Positions 25,952-35,725 are shown, counted from the first letter of the stretch. The stretch: 64,000 nt of DNA from DATJGR01 sp041739525 (GCA_041739525.1 JBGSNQ010000146.1:9459-73458), one strand, 5' to 3'. The notes: generated by a model from the letters alone, not told the origin. Made by a program: numbers and translations.

Positions 25952-28324
25952 CTACAGCGATGCACGCACCCCGATCCAACCACCGCGCGGGGGCGCAGGG
26001 CCATAGAAACGGTGGTTCGTGAACTGCTCGAACTGAGCCACCTCGGTGGGATCTGCGATCAAACCGAAGGTTTCGTACTGAACGTCGAACAGGTTCTGAA
26101 CGGTCGCGAACACGCTCAGTTGTTCGCTGAAGCGATACTCTGCCCGAATGTTCACCACCACGAACGTCCCCGTTCGGTCGAGTAGATTCGCCTCGTCGCC
26201 CCGCAGGTATTGTCCGGAGTTGACCGTCATATCGCCCCCCACAGACAACGCCGCCGTCGCGCGCCAGTCGATCCCCACCTTTGCACTGTTCGCCGGAATT
26301 CCTGGAATCCGGTCACCGTTGCGCACTCGGATCTCGCGCGCATCTCCATCCCCGTTCAGGTCGACCGCATCGGGATGCGCGGGGCTCGTCGCAACGAATG
26401 AATCGAGGAACACTGCGCGAACGTAGCTGTAGTTGAAGAACCACATGATGCCGTTCCAAAGACCGTTCGCGCCGATTTCCACGCCGCTACGGCGTGTGTC
26501 GCCAACGTTCGAGAAGAAACCCTGATTCCCCGATATACCTCCGGTCGCCTGGAAGACGATGTCGTTCGAGTTCGTCGTATCGAAAGCACCCAGGTTCCAC
26601 TGAACGTCCTCGAACACATCGCCACGCAGGCCGGTCTCGTACGTCTTCGCGACGACCTGTTGCAGTGGCGGATCGGCAATGAACGTGTTCGGTAGTGAAC
26701 ACGGTGCAGTGGGACTCGCGCACGCGAGTTCAACCGGCGTCGGCGTCCGCGACGCTTCGCTGTAGCCGACGTAGCCGTTGAGCGCCGGCAAGAATTGGTA
26801 CGTCGCACCGAGTGCGGGATTGAAGCGCGCGAATGCGTGCTTGCCGTCGAGGTCGTCAGCGCCGTCGTCGTCTTCGTCGCGCGGTTGACCGGCATTGTTC
26901 AATTGGATCGAGCTGTCGTTGTAACGACCCGAGAGCGTGAGCGAGAGCGCCTCGGTGAACGACCAGGTGTTCGTGAAATAGGCCGACGCGCTGTGCGTGC
27001 TGACGTCGACCGCGGTCGCAGCGCGGATCGCGAAGAGCCCACTGCGGCTCGTACTGCGATTCGGCTGCAGTTCGGCAACCTCGACGTTCGCGCGGTAATC
27101 GACGTCGGCGCGGTCGAACGCGGCACCGACGATCAACTGGTTCGGTTTGTCGAACAACGTTCCACGCCACGTCGTCTGTAACGTCGCGCCATAGCTGGTC
27201 TGGTTGCGATGACCGATGTTGTTGACGGCATCGTACTGGTCGCTGATGACGTCCCCATGTTGATCGCGCAGCAGCCGTGCGGGGTCGAACTCGAGGGCGC
27301 CGCACGTTTCGTCGTCGTTTTGATCGACGAAATCGTCTTCTTCGACCAAGCCGGCGTTGCCGGCGCCGTCGTCGCAAGCAGTGAACGGCGAACCGTCGCC
27401 ATTGAACGAACCGACCTGGTCGTATCGATAGAACGCGGTGCCCGAAAGCTGCAGCTCCTCCTGAAGCCAATGCGACCCGTTCAGCACGAACATCTGTTGT
27501 TGGTTCCCGGTCTCGTCGGGCGAGGTGAAAACGGCGTTACGGTTCTCGGCAAGCAGTTGCGCCGGGCTGACACCGTTTCCGGTCAGGTCGGTATTGGCGT
27601 AGAAGTAGTCGAAGTCGAGCGTCGTCGCATCGGTATGCCATCCGAACGAACCGAACAGGTTCGACGCGGTCGTCGGAGAGTGATCGCGCCAGCCGTCTTC
27701 ATCGAGGCGCCGCGCGTTCACGTAATAGCCGAACTCGCCATTGGTGCCGCCCGCTTCGAAATCGAAGAGGGAGCGCCCAAACGAACCGCCCGACGCTTCG
27801 ATCGCATAGCCGGGATGGTTGAAGCCATCCTTGGTACGAATCGCCAATGCCCCACCAAGCGTATTGAGGCCAAAAAGCGGATTCGACCCTGCGGTGAGCT
27901 CCATGCTGCTAACGATCGACTCGGGTAGCAGATCCCAATTCACCGTACCGCCGAATGCCTCATTTGCACGCACGCCCGCAACGAACACGGCGATGCCTTG
28001 TGGCAAGCCGAGCAACGGCGACGCCGTGAAGCCTCGATATTGCACGTCGGGTTGCAGCGGATTGTTCTGCGCCGCGTTGATCGTGACGCTGCCGAAGTTG
28101 CGGTTGAGGAAATCGGAGATGTCGAGACTGTGCTGCTGCTCGAGTTGTGCGCTTGTCGCTGCCTGAATGTTCGTCGCGATTTTGCCGCGGGGCAGACCCA
28201 CCCCGTGGGTAGGTGTAACGCCGATGACTTCGATCCGTTCGGGTTCAGTGGGTGGCGTTGTGGCAAACGTCCAAGGCGAGGCGATACCGAAGAGAAGCGC
28301 GACAGCGCACGAGTTTCGGGCCAT
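25952..28324 (-). CDS. TonB-dependent outer-membrane receptor
   Basis: A receptor of about 790 residues. The signal peptide MARNSCAVALLFGIASPWTFA is followed by a plug domain (ERIEVIGVTPTH, DISDFLNRNFGSV, LFGLNTLGGALAIRTKDG) and a barrel with repeated aromatic strands. The end has the conserved SVFATVQNLFDVQYETFG followed by the last strand WIGVRASL. It imports an unknown ligand using TonB energy. A duplex of acidic loops (NDDETCGALE, DEDDDGADDLDG) could bind cations. Placement beside czcCBA and the His-rich protein suggests metal or metallophore transport (inference). I start at 28324, where the signal sequence begins. Confidence 0.92.
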   Translation of the reverse strand: MARNSCAVALLFGIASPWTFATTPPTEPERIEVIGVTPTHGVGLPRGKIATNIQAATSAQLEQQHSLDISDFLNRNFGSVTINAAQNNPLQPDVQYRGFTASPLLGLPQGIAVFVAGVRANEAFGGTVNWDLLPESIVSSMELTAGSNPLFGLNTLGGALAIRTKDGFNHPGYAIEASGGSFGRSLFDFEAGGTNGEFGYYVNARRLDEDGWRDHSPTTASNLFGSFGWHTDATTLDFDYFYANTDLTGNGVSPAQLLAENRNAVFTSPDETGNQQQMFVLNGSHWLQEELQLSGTAFYRYDQVGSFNGDGSPFTACDDGAGNAGLVEEDDFVDQNDDETCGALEFDPARLLRDQHGDVISDQYDAVNNIGHRNQTSYGATLQTTWRGTLFDKPNQLIVGAAFDRADVDYRANVEVAELQPNRSTSRSGLFAIRAATAVDVSTHSASAYFTNTWSFTEALSLTLSGRYNDSSIQLNNAGQPRDEDDDGADDLDGKHAFARFNPALGATYQFLPALNGYVGYSEASRTPTPVELACASPTAPCSLPNTFIADPPLQQVVAKTYETGLRGDVFEDVQWNLGAFDTTNSNDIVFQATGGISGNQGFFSNVGDTRRSGVEIGANGLWNGIMWFFNYSYVRAVFLDSFVATSPAHPDAVDLNGDGDAREIRVRNGDRIPGIPANSAKVGIDWRATAALSVGGDMTVNSGQYLRGDEANLLDRTGTFVVVNIRAEYRFSEQLSVFATVQNLFDVQYETFGLIADPTEVAQFEQFTNHRFYGPAPPRGGWIGVRASL

Positions 28325-28484
28325 GGAATGGCGCTGGAGTACGCAGTGCATCGCGGTAGCGTAAGCCAACGAGAAGCGCACCGAAAGGCGCCGTGCATGA
28401 AAGTGATGCGAGCCGCCGAAAACTGCTGCGCGCTATGAACGGCGCGAAACGCGCGGCGTCACCAGTTGAACTAAGGGGCGATGC

Positions 28485-28790
28485 TCACGTACTGCCGTAC
28501 CTCCGCGGCGTGCTCTGTCGGTCGCTCGCGCGACGGCCACGGCGGGTTCGCCGCTCTGAGCCGAAGTATCCGAGCCCTGCGATGCCCGCATCCGAGTCGC
28601 GGCGGGCGTCTTCTCGTCGATCGTCGTGGTGCTGAAACACGCACCTGCATGTATCTGTGCGATCGCACGCCTTCAACGGCAGGTTTGGCGCATCGGTACA
28701 CAGGATGCGAACACCTTCAATCTGCGTAGCTGCAGAACAGGCGACGCCCTTCGCTACCACGGAAACTGCGCGGTACGGTGATTTCTTCAA
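28485..28790 (-). CDS. Conserved small Cys/His-rich protein of unknown function
   Basis: The 101-residue protein resembles an uncharacterised family I recognise from many proteobacteria: YRAVSVVAKGVACSAA, then ILCTDAPNLPLKACD, then CRCVFQHHDDRRED. The spaced cysteines and the Cys-x-Cys-x4-His-His-Asp-Asp-Arg-Arg stretch suggest a metal-binding fold. The tail is Arg-rich (ERRTRRGRRASDR). No ATG is available; TTG at 28790 makes a 4-bp TTGA overlap with the stop of the upstream frame, which supports that start. Function is unknown. Confidence 0.65.
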   Translation of the reverse strand: MKKSPYRAVSVVAKGVACSAATQIEGVRILCTDAPNLPLKACDRTDTCRCVFQHHDDRREDARRDSDAGIAGLGYFGSERRTRRGRRASDRQSTPRRYGST

Positions 28791-29032
28791 CGCAGCGCTG
28801 CTCGTCGAGCGATCTGCAATGCCAGACCCGGGAAGAACATGCCCCGTGGTTCCGCCGGCATCGGCGCATCCGCAGCGACCCGGTGTTCGATGGTTCTTCC
28901 AGCTCGAGTCGTTACAACCATGATTCGGCGCGGGCGGTCGAATCTCCACGCCAACTCGGGCCAAAGGCCTTTAGGGTCCCACCAGCACCCGGCGCTCGAT
29001 CCATCCTCGGTAGCTGTGTAGCGGTGTTCCAC
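28787..29032 (-). CDS. Putative small protein coupled to the Cys/His-rich protein gene
   Basis: The 81-residue product reads from GTG 29032, with a Trp-rich start (AGCWWDPKGLWPELAWRF) and an Arg-rich tail. Its TGA overlaps the TTG of the following gene (TTGA). That coupling and the ordered composition are the only support; no family is recognised. Two other frames are open over the same bases, so it remains doubtful. Confidence 0.35.
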   Translation of the reverse strand: MEHRYTATEDGSSAGCWWDPKGLWPELAWRFDRPRRIMVVTTRAGRTIEHRVAADAPMPAEPRGMFFPGLALQIARRAALR

Positions 29033-29480
29033 GACGAGACCTCAACTGCAGTCCGAAACCATCGTTGTCGATCCGGTGCCGTGGCGTGAATGAGGAGCTG
29101 GCAAGCGAATTGTTCGACTTTCGCGAACATATCGGACTGCGCCTGCGTTCGGCGGTCCGGAAGGAGACAGTCGCGCTCAGAACAGTTACTGATACGGCCG
29201 AGCCGAACCACGGCGAGCCAACGCTCGCCGTGGCCGTTTCGTAGCGCGGTACCTCAGATTCGTCGGTCAACGTCAAATTCGTCACCGGACGGATCCATCG
29301 CCTCGATCAAGCTAGGTGAGCATCCCGCAGATCTGCGTCGCGACATGGTCTGCACGTACTAGGGTCGCTCAGAAACGCCCCATAGTGTGTGCGTTAGCGA
29401 ACAGAACCTGGGCACCGGGATCGGTAACTTGCTTCGACCCGCCGTCTTCGACGGTGGCCCGCACAACAATGAGGTCGATC
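29033..29480. other. Intergenic region with a strong hairpin and a short palindrome
   Basis: No gene is confidently supported over these 448 bp. A 10-bp perfect stem, CCACGGCGAG at 29208-29217 and CTCGCCGTGG at 29224-29233 with a 6-nt loop, is followed by CCGTTTCGT on the plus strand and could act as a terminator. A 12-bp palindrome, CGCAGATCTGCG, lies at 29326-29337, about 145 bp upstream of the CHRD gene, and could be an operator. A plus-strand 52-codon frame from GTG 29091 ends through the hairpin; I do not call it. Confidence 0.4.
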
Positions 29481-29912
29481 ATGCATACAACTACCCGCAC
29501 ACCGTTTAAGTCGCATCGCGCATACCTCCTCGCAGTGATCATGGGGATGGCCGCATTCGGCGTTTCAGCCGCAGAGATGAAGGTCAAGCTCAGCGGCGAT
29601 CAGGAAGTACCGCCGGTCACAACCACGGCCTCCGGCACAGGGCAGTTCACGCTGAAGGACGACATGGTTCTGACCGGCAGCGTCAAAACGCACGGCATAA
29701 AAGCAACTGCGGCCCACATTCACGCGGGCGCCGCAGGCAAGAACGGACCGGTCGCCGTTGCGCTGACGATGAAGGGTGACGACGAGTGGATGGTGCCCGC
29801 CGACACGAAGTTGACTGCCGCCCAAGTGACGGAGCTCAAAGCGGGCGGCATGTATGTGAATGTGCATAGCGCCGCGCACAAAGACGGCGAAATCCGCGCC
29901 CAACTGAAGTAG
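29481..29912 (+). CDS. Exported CHRD-domain protein
   Basis: The 143-residue protein has a signal peptide (AYLLAVIMGMAAFGVSAA) followed by one CHRD domain. The characteristic opening KLSGDQEVPPVTTTASGTG appears, then AHIHAGAAGKNGPVAVAL and the ending YVNVHSAAHKDGEIRAQL, with its spaced His residues. CHRD domains occur in chordin and many exported bacterial proteins; their bacterial role is not established. ATG 29481 is preceded by GAGG at a good distance and starts the signal sequence. Confidence 0.88.
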   Translation: MHTTTRTPFKSHRAYLLAVIMGMAAFGVSAAEMKVKLSGDQEVPPVTTTASGTGQFTLKDDMVLTGSVKTHGIKATAAHIHAGAAGKNGPVAVALTMKGDDEWMVPADTKLTAAQVTELKAGGMYVNVHSAAHKDGEIRAQLK

Positions 29913-30056
29913 GTGCAAGCCATGCGACGCGACCGTCGGGTCGCGTTCGCCGGACGAGTCTTCAGCCGGCGAAGCGGTCGAACACCCGATTTGCTCTCGG
30001 GCGTGCACGAGCGCTGAAGCCGACCACAGTCGACGCGAACGAAACCACGCCAACAG

Positions 30057-31265
30057 CTATTTGAGCTTCGTCTCGAAGCGCATGCCCCACGTCAGTTCGT
30101 TCGAGGTGACACTGTCGGCGCTCGCCAGCGTTCGATACATGACGAAGCCGGACAACACCTTTGCAAACTGCGCAGACGCGCCGACGGACCACACGAAGTA
30201 GCCGGGATCGAGCGCATCCGGGAGCGCGTCGGGTGTCAGGACGAGACGCGTCGATGGATCGGTACGAAACTGCCCACTCACGGCTGCCGAACGCACGTCG
30301 TCGCGCACGTAGTCCGCGTTGAAGTTCGGTGTCAGCACTCCGAAGGGAACCGGCAGAGCAATCGACAGATAAGCGCCCCCGGTGAGACGCGTCGACTGCG
30401 CGCGTTGATTGCCCATCCACAGATCCTGGTCGCCCGCACCGAACTCGTTCAAGCGGCCGACATCGACGTCCAGGAAATACGCACCGAGCTTCGGGCCGAA
30501 GCGCCACGCGCCTCGTTGCAGATCGAGTGCGCTGGTCAGCGCAGCGGACAACTGTTTGCCCGCGGCGGAACTCCTCGCAAAGGCGGGAGCGATTCCCTGA
30601 ACATCGCCGTCGAGGCGCCGCTGAGACTCGTATGCCGTGCTGCCGTAAGCGATGAGTCCGTCAACGTGCATCGCGTTCTGGCGATAATAGGTGCCGAACA
30701 ACGACGCCCGCCGCGATTCGACATCGAGAAGGCCGCCGCGCGGATCGGTGCCGACGCCGAAGTTCGCGTAGCCAAGGCTCGACCCGACTGCAAGATGTTC
30801 ATCGAATCGATAATCGATGCCGGTGGTCATACCGATGTTGTCGCCGCCTATGGCTGCCGAACCATCGTGGTGCACGGTGCCGTTGGCGAACGCACCCCAT
30901 CGCTGCGTTTCACCACGATTCAACACGCCATCGAGCACCGGACTCAGAATCGGCCGCGACACTGCATTCAGCGAATCGCCCGCGATCCGCCACTCACCGG
31001 CCTGCACGTTCAAGCCCGCCAGATCCACGCCCTGCACACCTGACCGAAGCGCCGCCGTGCGTTGCATGACGTTGTCGTTCTGCATCGATGCCATATCGAG
31101 TGCGGTGCCGGTTAGCAGCAGCGATTCCGCATCGGACGATGCAGCTACCGTGTGACTCGATACGATTGAGATCGCCGTCACGAAGAAGGCGGCCGCAGAC
31201 TTCGACAGAGCGCGCGTGATTCTGCAGGAAGAATGGAGCGAGCTTGAATGCACTGCGTCCCTCAC
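30057..31265 (-). CDS. Autotransporter-type outer-membrane beta-barrel protein
   Basis: A protein of up to 402 residues with an N-terminal export signal (KSAAAFFVTAISIVSS) and a C-terminal barrel of about 280 residues that starts near WGAFANGTVHHDGSA. Alternating strands with terminal aromatics run to the end (ELTWGMRFETKLK). The layout matches the autotransporter-barrel fold, but the N-terminal passenger is short (about 80 residues). The listed start is GTG; later starts are possible. No secretion partner is adjacent, and the function is unknown. Confidence 0.75.
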   Translation of the reverse strand: MRDAVHSSSLHSSCRITRALSKSAAAFFVTAISIVSSHTVAASSDAESLLLTGTALDMASMQNDNVMQRTAALRSGVQGVDLAGLNVQAGEWRIAGDSLNAVSRPILSPVLDGVLNRGETQRWGAFANGTVHHDGSAAIGGDNIGMTTGIDYRFDEHLAVGSSLGYANFGVGTDPRGGLLDVESRRASLFGTYYRQNAMHVDGLIAYGSTAYESQRRLDGDVQGIAPAFARSSAAGKQLSAALTSALDLQRGAWRFGPKLGAYFLDVDVGRLNEFGAGDQDLWMGNQRAQSTRLTGGAYLSIALPVPFGVLTPNFNADYVRDDVRSAAVSGQFRTDPSTRLVLTPDALPDALDPGYFVWSVGASAQFAKVLSGFVMYRTLASADSVTSNELTWGMRFETKLK

Positions 31266-31507
31266 GGTTCAGATACCAGCAACGTCTGACACACGCGTAC
31301 CTAAATCCTCGATTGCCCCTCTGTCAACCCGTTAGGCGTCGGAATGTGCCGGAATGCGTCGAACGTCTCATATTGAGGTGCTCGGTTGTCGGCGGAGTCC
31401 GACATCCCGACGATTCGGCTTGTCGACGGTGGCACCGCCGTCCAATACGCTAGGCGCTGCCCGCTCAACCAACGCTCGAACTCAATAACGCTCGAAGAAG
31501 GTGCGCC

Positions 31508-33004
31508 GTGAATCAGCAACCTCTGCTCCACCGCCTGGGCTTTACCGACGCGGAAGTCATGTCCGGGTCGTTCGAAGTGTTCACCCCGATCGACGGCACG
31601 CGCATCGCGGCCATTGCGCTGCACTCCCCGACCGACGTGAACGTCGCCATTGCACGCGCGGCTGCCGCATTCAAGGAGTGGCGCGCCGTGCCGGCGCCCC
31701 GACGCGGTGAGCTGATCCGGCTGTTCGGCGAGGAATTGCGCGAAGCGAAGCGCGACCTGGGCGAACTCGTCTCGGTGGAGTCCGGCAAGATCCTGCAGGA
31801 AGGACTCGGCGAGGTGCAGGAGATGATCGACATCTGCGACTTCGCAGTGGGTCTGTCGCGCCAGCTTTACGGGCTCACGATGGCGTCTGAGCGACCCGGT
31901 CATTCGATGCGCGAAACATGGCACCCCGCCGGCGTGTGCGGCATCGTCACGGCGTTCAACTTCCCGGTAGCGCCGTGGTGCTGGAACGCGGCACTGGCGA
32001 TCGTCTGTGGCGACCCGGTGATATGGAAGCCGTCTGAAAAGACGCCGTTGTCGGCGTTGGCCACGCAGAAGATCTTCGACCGTGCGCTCAACCGCTTCGA
32101 GGGTGCGCCGCAGGCGCTATCGCAAGTACTGATCGGAAGGTCGGACATCGGCGATGCCATCGTCGCGAGCCGCGACGTAGCGATCGTCTCCGCAACCGGT
32201 TCTACGCGCATGGGCCGCGTCGTGGGGCCGAAAGTAGCCGCGCGGTTCGGCAAGTGCATCCTCGAACTCGGCGGCAACAACGCCATGATCGTGGCGCCGT
32301 CGGCCGATCTCGAAATGGCATTGCGCGCCATCGTTTTCTCGGCAGTGGGCACGGCAGGACAACGCTGTACCAGCCTGCGGCGATTGATCGTGCACGACGA
32401 CGTGTACGCGGTGCTGATTCCACGTCTGAAGAACGTCTACGAACGCCTCGCCATCGGCAATCCGCTCGATGCTCAAACGCTGGTCGGTCCGTTGATCGAC
32501 GGCGCGGCATTCAACCGGATGCAGGATGCGCTCGCCGCAGCGCGCAACCAGGGCGGTGTCGTTTCGGGCGGCGAGCGCGTCATCGACACGCACCTGAATG
32601 CCTACTACGTGCGCCCCGCCATCGTCGAAATGCCGTCGCAGAGCGAAATCGTCAGGGAAGAAACGTTCGCGCCGATCCTCTACGTGATGAAATACCATGC
32701 GCTCGATCGCGCCATCGAAATACACAACGACGTACCGCAGGGACTGTCGTCATGCATCTTCACGACGGACGTGCGCGAGGCAGAAACGTTCCTGTCGTCG
32801 AACGGTTCCGACTGCGGCATTGCGAACGTCAATATCGGACCCTCGGGCGCCGAAATCGGCGGTGCGTTCGGCGGGGAAAAGGATACGGGTGGCGGGCGGG
32901 AGTCCGGTTCCGACGCGTGGCGAGCGTATATGCGCAGACAAACGAACACGGTCAACTACTCGCGCGCGCTGCCGCTCGCACAAGGCATCAAGTTCGAAAT
33001 CTAG
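31508..33004 (+). CDS. Aldehyde dehydrogenase, ALDH7-like (aminoadipate-semialdehyde type)
   Basis: The 498-residue NAD(P)-dependent enzyme has the catalytic cysteine Cys287 in GTAGQRCTSLRRL, the glutamate in ELGGNNAMIV, and TAFNFPVAPWCWNAALA. The C-terminal signature IGGAFGGEKDTGGGRESGSD is characteristic of the ALDH7/AmaB branch, which oxidises alpha-aminoadipate semialdehyde to alpha-aminoadipate in lysine breakdown. The start is GTG with GAAGAAGG upstream. The next gene, a saccharopine-dehydrogenase-like protein, fits the same pathway, but the gene after that is a monooxygenase, so another semialdehyde is possible. Confidence 0.9.
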   Translation: MNQQPLLHRLGFTDAEVMSGSFEVFTPIDGTRIAAIALHSPTDVNVAIARAAAAFKEWRAVPAPRRGELIRLFGEELREAKRDLGELVSVESGKILQEGLGEVQEMIDICDFAVGLSRQLYGLTMASERPGHSMRETWHPAGVCGIVTAFNFPVAPWCWNAALAIVCGDPVIWKPSEKTPLSALATQKIFDRALNRFEGAPQALSQVLIGRSDIGDAIVASRDVAIVSATGSTRMGRVVGPKVAARFGKCILELGGNNAMIVAPSADLEMALRAIVFSAVGTAGQRCTSLRRLIVHDDVYAVLIPRLKNVYERLAIGNPLDAQTLVGPLIDGAAFNRMQDALAAARNQGGVVSGGERVIDTHLNAYYVRPAIVEMPSQSEIVREETFAPILYVMKYHALDRAIEIHNDVPQGLSSCIFTTDVREAETFLSSNGSDCGIANVNIGPSGAEIGGAFGGEKDTGGGRESGSDAWRAYMRRQTNTVNYSRALPLAQGIKFEI

Positions 33005-33049
33005 CAGTTCGCTGAAAGACGCACTGCCAACCTGCGAAGGAGTCGGCCA

Positions 33050-34114
33050 ATGCCGCTACAGAAGATTGCCGTACTCGGGCTCGGCAAAGTAGGAACCCTC
33101 GCTGCGAAGTTGCTGCACGAAAATGGCTTCGTGGTAACGGGCTTCGACAGTCGTGCCCCTCAAGAGACATTGCCGTTCACCGTGCGCGCGGTCGACCTGG
33201 CATCGGACGACGGCATCCGCGCGCCGACCACCGGATTCGACGCGGTGCTCTCATGCCTCCCCTATCGACTGAACGCCCGCATCGCAACCGCCGCGCACGC
33301 ACGCGGCATGCACTACTTCGATCTGACCGAAGACGTGCCGACGACCCAGACGATCATCCAACTGAGCAAAACATCGCGCGGCTTGATGGCGCCGCAGTGC
33401 GGCCTCGCGCCGGGCTTCGTCGGCATTGTCGGCGCCGCGCAAGTGGCCGCGTTCGAGCAGTGCCGTTCGTTGCGCCTGCGTGTGGGCGCATTACCGCAGA
33501 ACCCGACCGGACTGATGGGCTACGCGTTCAACTGGTCGCCCGAAGGCGTGGTGAACGAATACCTGAACGACTGCGAAGTGATCGAGGACGGCGTGCGCAA
33601 GATGGTGTCGTCGATGGAGTGGATCGAAACGGTGTACGTAGAAGGCGTAATGCTCGAAGCGTTCACCACGTCGGGTGGCCTCGGCACCATTTGCGAAACG
33701 TTCCACGGCAAGGTGGCGAACGTCGACTACAAGTCGATGCGTTATCCCGGCCACATGCGCTTGATGAACTTCTTCTTTCACGAACTGCTGATGCGCGAAC
33801 GTAGAGATCTCGCCGGTGAAATTCTGACCAACGCGAAGCCTCCCGTGAACAACGACGTGGTGTACATCCACGTCTCGTCGGAAGGTACGCTGGACGGAAG
33901 ATTGGCGAGACGCGAATTCGTACGTGCGTATCGTCCCATCACCGTTGCGGGCGCCGAACAGACGGCGATCGCATGGACTACGTCGGCGTCCGTCGTATCC
34001 GTCATCCAACTGGTACGCGACGGCGCGTTGCCGCAGCAGGGTTTTCTCAAGCAGGAAGAGATTCCCCTTGATCGGTTTCTTGGCACCAGCACCGGGCGCC
34101 TCTACGCTGCGTAA
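33050..34114 (+). CDS. Saccharopine dehydrogenase-like oxidoreductase
   Basis: A protein of 354 residues. The N-terminal Rossmann motif is AVLGLGKVGTLAAKLL (GxGxxG near residues 10-15). DAVLSCLPYRLN then follows, along with HYFDLTEDVP and the family segment APQCGLAPGFVGIVGA. The C-terminal half contains LEAFTTSGGLGTICETF. This arrangement matches glutamate-forming saccharopine dehydrogenases and related lysine-ketoglutarate enzymes. GGAG precedes the ATG. It follows the ALDH7-like gene by 45 bp, and together they could convert saccharopine to aminoadipate. Family members with other substrates exist. Confidence 0.85.
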   Translation: MPLQKIAVLGLGKVGTLAAKLLHENGFVVTGFDSRAPQETLPFTVRAVDLASDDGIRAPTTGFDAVLSCLPYRLNARIATAAHARGMHYFDLTEDVPTTQTIIQLSKTSRGLMAPQCGLAPGFVGIVGAAQVAAFEQCRSLRLRVGALPQNPTGLMGYAFNWSPEGVVNEYLNDCEVIEDGVRKMVSSMEWIETVYVEGVMLEAFTTSGGLGTICETFHGKVANVDYKSMRYPGHMRLMNFFFHELLMRERRDLAGEILTNAKPPVNNDVVYIHVSSEGTLDGRLARREFVRAYRPITVAGAEQTAIAWTTSASVVSVIQLVRDGALPQQGFLKQEEIPLDRFLGTSTGRLYAA

Positions 34115-34201
34115 CGAGGCCGCGTGACGAGGGCCCGTGACTACAGGGGATTGATCCGCTACCGTGCCTCGGCCAACGAAAACGCGGGGATCGAAACGCA
34201 C

Positions 34202-35704
34202 ATGTCAGCGAATCCGGAATCGATAACAGCCGCCCCAACGTCGCAATCCGTTCGCGTTGCCGTGCTTGGGGCCGGCATGTCGGGCATCTGCATGGGCATT
34301 CAGCTGCGTACACACGGCATCGAGGATTTCGTCATTCTGGAAAAGGCCGACAGCGTCGGCGGCACATGGCGCGAGAACACCTATCCCGGCGTCGCCTGTG
34401 ACGTGCCTTCGCACGTGTACTCGTTTTCGTTCGAGCTGAATCCGAACTGGAGCCATTCGTATTCGAGCGGGCGTGAAATCTGGGACTACTGCGAACGCTG
34501 CGTAGACAAGTATCGGCTGCGAGAGAAGATTCACTTCGGCACGCGTGTAACGAACGCCTCGTTCGATGGTACGCGCTGGCACGTCGAGACAGAGAGCGGT
34601 CGTCAGATCACTGCTGATGTAGTGGTCAGCGGACTCGGCGGATTGCACCTGCCGAACCGGGCCGCAATCGACGGCATCGAAACGTTCGGTGGCGCGCGTT
34701 TTCACACCGCGCAGTGGGACCACAGCCAGAATCTCAAGGGCCGCCGCGTCGCAATCATCGGCACCGGCGCCAGCGCGGCACAGGTGTTGCCGGAGATCGC
34801 CAAAGACGTGGCCGACGTCGCGGTGTTTCAGCGCTCTGCGGCGTGGGTGTTTCCGCGCCTGGCGCACGACATTCCGGAGCAGCGGCGCAGCCTCTTCGGG
34901 CGTATGCCGTGGCTGATGCGCCTGTACCGCTGGTTCCTGTGGCTGATGATGGACATTACTGGCACGTTGTCGCTGCGCCGCAACAGCTGGTTCGCAGAAC
35001 GCATGCGCAAAGTTGCACTCGCACACCTCGAAGAATCCGTTAGCGATCCCGCATTGCGCGCCCGTCTGACGCCGGACTACCAACCCGGATGCAAACGCCG
35101 TTGCATCTCCGACGACTACCTGTCCACGTTCAATCGTTCGAACGTGCACCTGGTTACCGACCGCATCACCCGCATCGAGCCCGAAGGCGTGCGCGACGCC
35201 ACGGGCAAGCTGCACCCGGTGGACGTCATCGTAGAAGCGACGGGTTTCCGGCCGTTCGACATCACCGACTACGTGAACATCGTCGGTCGCGACGGCAAAC
35301 GACTGCGCGATGTATGGGGCGATCGCGTGGAGTCATTCCGTACGGTGATGGTGTCGGGTTTCCCGAACTTCTTCATGCTGCTCGGGCCTAACAGCGCCAC
35401 TGGCCACACCTCGGCGCTGATCATGATCGAGTCGCAGGCGCAGTACGTAATGCGCAGCCTCGACTTCATGGCGCGACACGGGCTCGCTTACATCGACCCC
35501 GATCCCGACGTGGTGCGCCGTTACAACGACCGGCTGCAGAAAGACATGCAGAAGATGGTGTTCAGCGGCGGTTGCAACGCCTGGTACACCGACAGCCACG
35601 ATCGCAACTTCACGCTGTGGCCGTACTCGGCCCTGCGTTTCCTCGCCGAGCAGTGGAACCTGAAGCGCGACGAGTTTCGTGTGAAGCATCTGTCTGCCGA
35701 GTGA
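34202..35704 (+). CDS. Flavin monooxygenase, Baeyer-Villiger type
   Basis: This 500-residue FAD/NADPH monooxygenase has a first Rossmann motif GAGMSG near residue 25 and the type I Baeyer-Villiger fingerprint FGGARFHTAQWD near residues 162-173. A second Rossmann motif, GTGASAAQV, lies near 188, and ATGFRPFD is near 348. These enzymes insert oxygen next to a ketone, making esters or lactones. I start at ATG 34202 (MSANPESI) because GGGGATCG precedes it and the longer N-terminal extension is not family-like. It is the third gene of the ALDH7-like operon. The substrate is unknown. Confidence 0.9.
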   Translation: MSANPESITAAPTSQSVRVAVLGAGMSGICMGIQLRTHGIEDFVILEKADSVGGTWRENTYPGVACDVPSHVYSFSFELNPNWSHSYSSGREIWDYCERCVDKYRLREKIHFGTRVTNASFDGTRWHVETESGRQITADVVVSGLGGLHLPNRAAIDGIETFGGARFHTAQWDHSQNLKGRRVAIIGTGASAAQVLPEIAKDVADVAVFQRSAAWVFPRLAHDIPEQRRSLFGRMPWLMRLYRWFLWLMMDITGTLSLRRNSWFAERMRKVALAHLEESVSDPALRARLTPDYQPGCKRRCISDDYLSTFNRSNVHLVTDRITRIEPEGVRDATGKLHPVDVIVEATGFRPFDITDYVNIVGRDGKRLRDVWGDRVESFRTVMVSGFPNFFMLLGPNSATGHTSALIMIESQAQYVMRSLDFMARHGLAYIDPDPDVVRRYNDRLQKDMQKMVFSGGCNAWYTDSHDRNFTLWPYSALRFLAEQWNLKRDEFRVKHLSAE

Positions 35705-35725
35705 ATTGAGAGGCCGCCGAGTGAA

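Noticed and set aside
28912..29285. Two further overlapping minus-strand frames upstream of the small Cys/His-rich gene
   Set aside because: Three frames are open over the same bases, and neither of these two has recognisable motifs or a good start.
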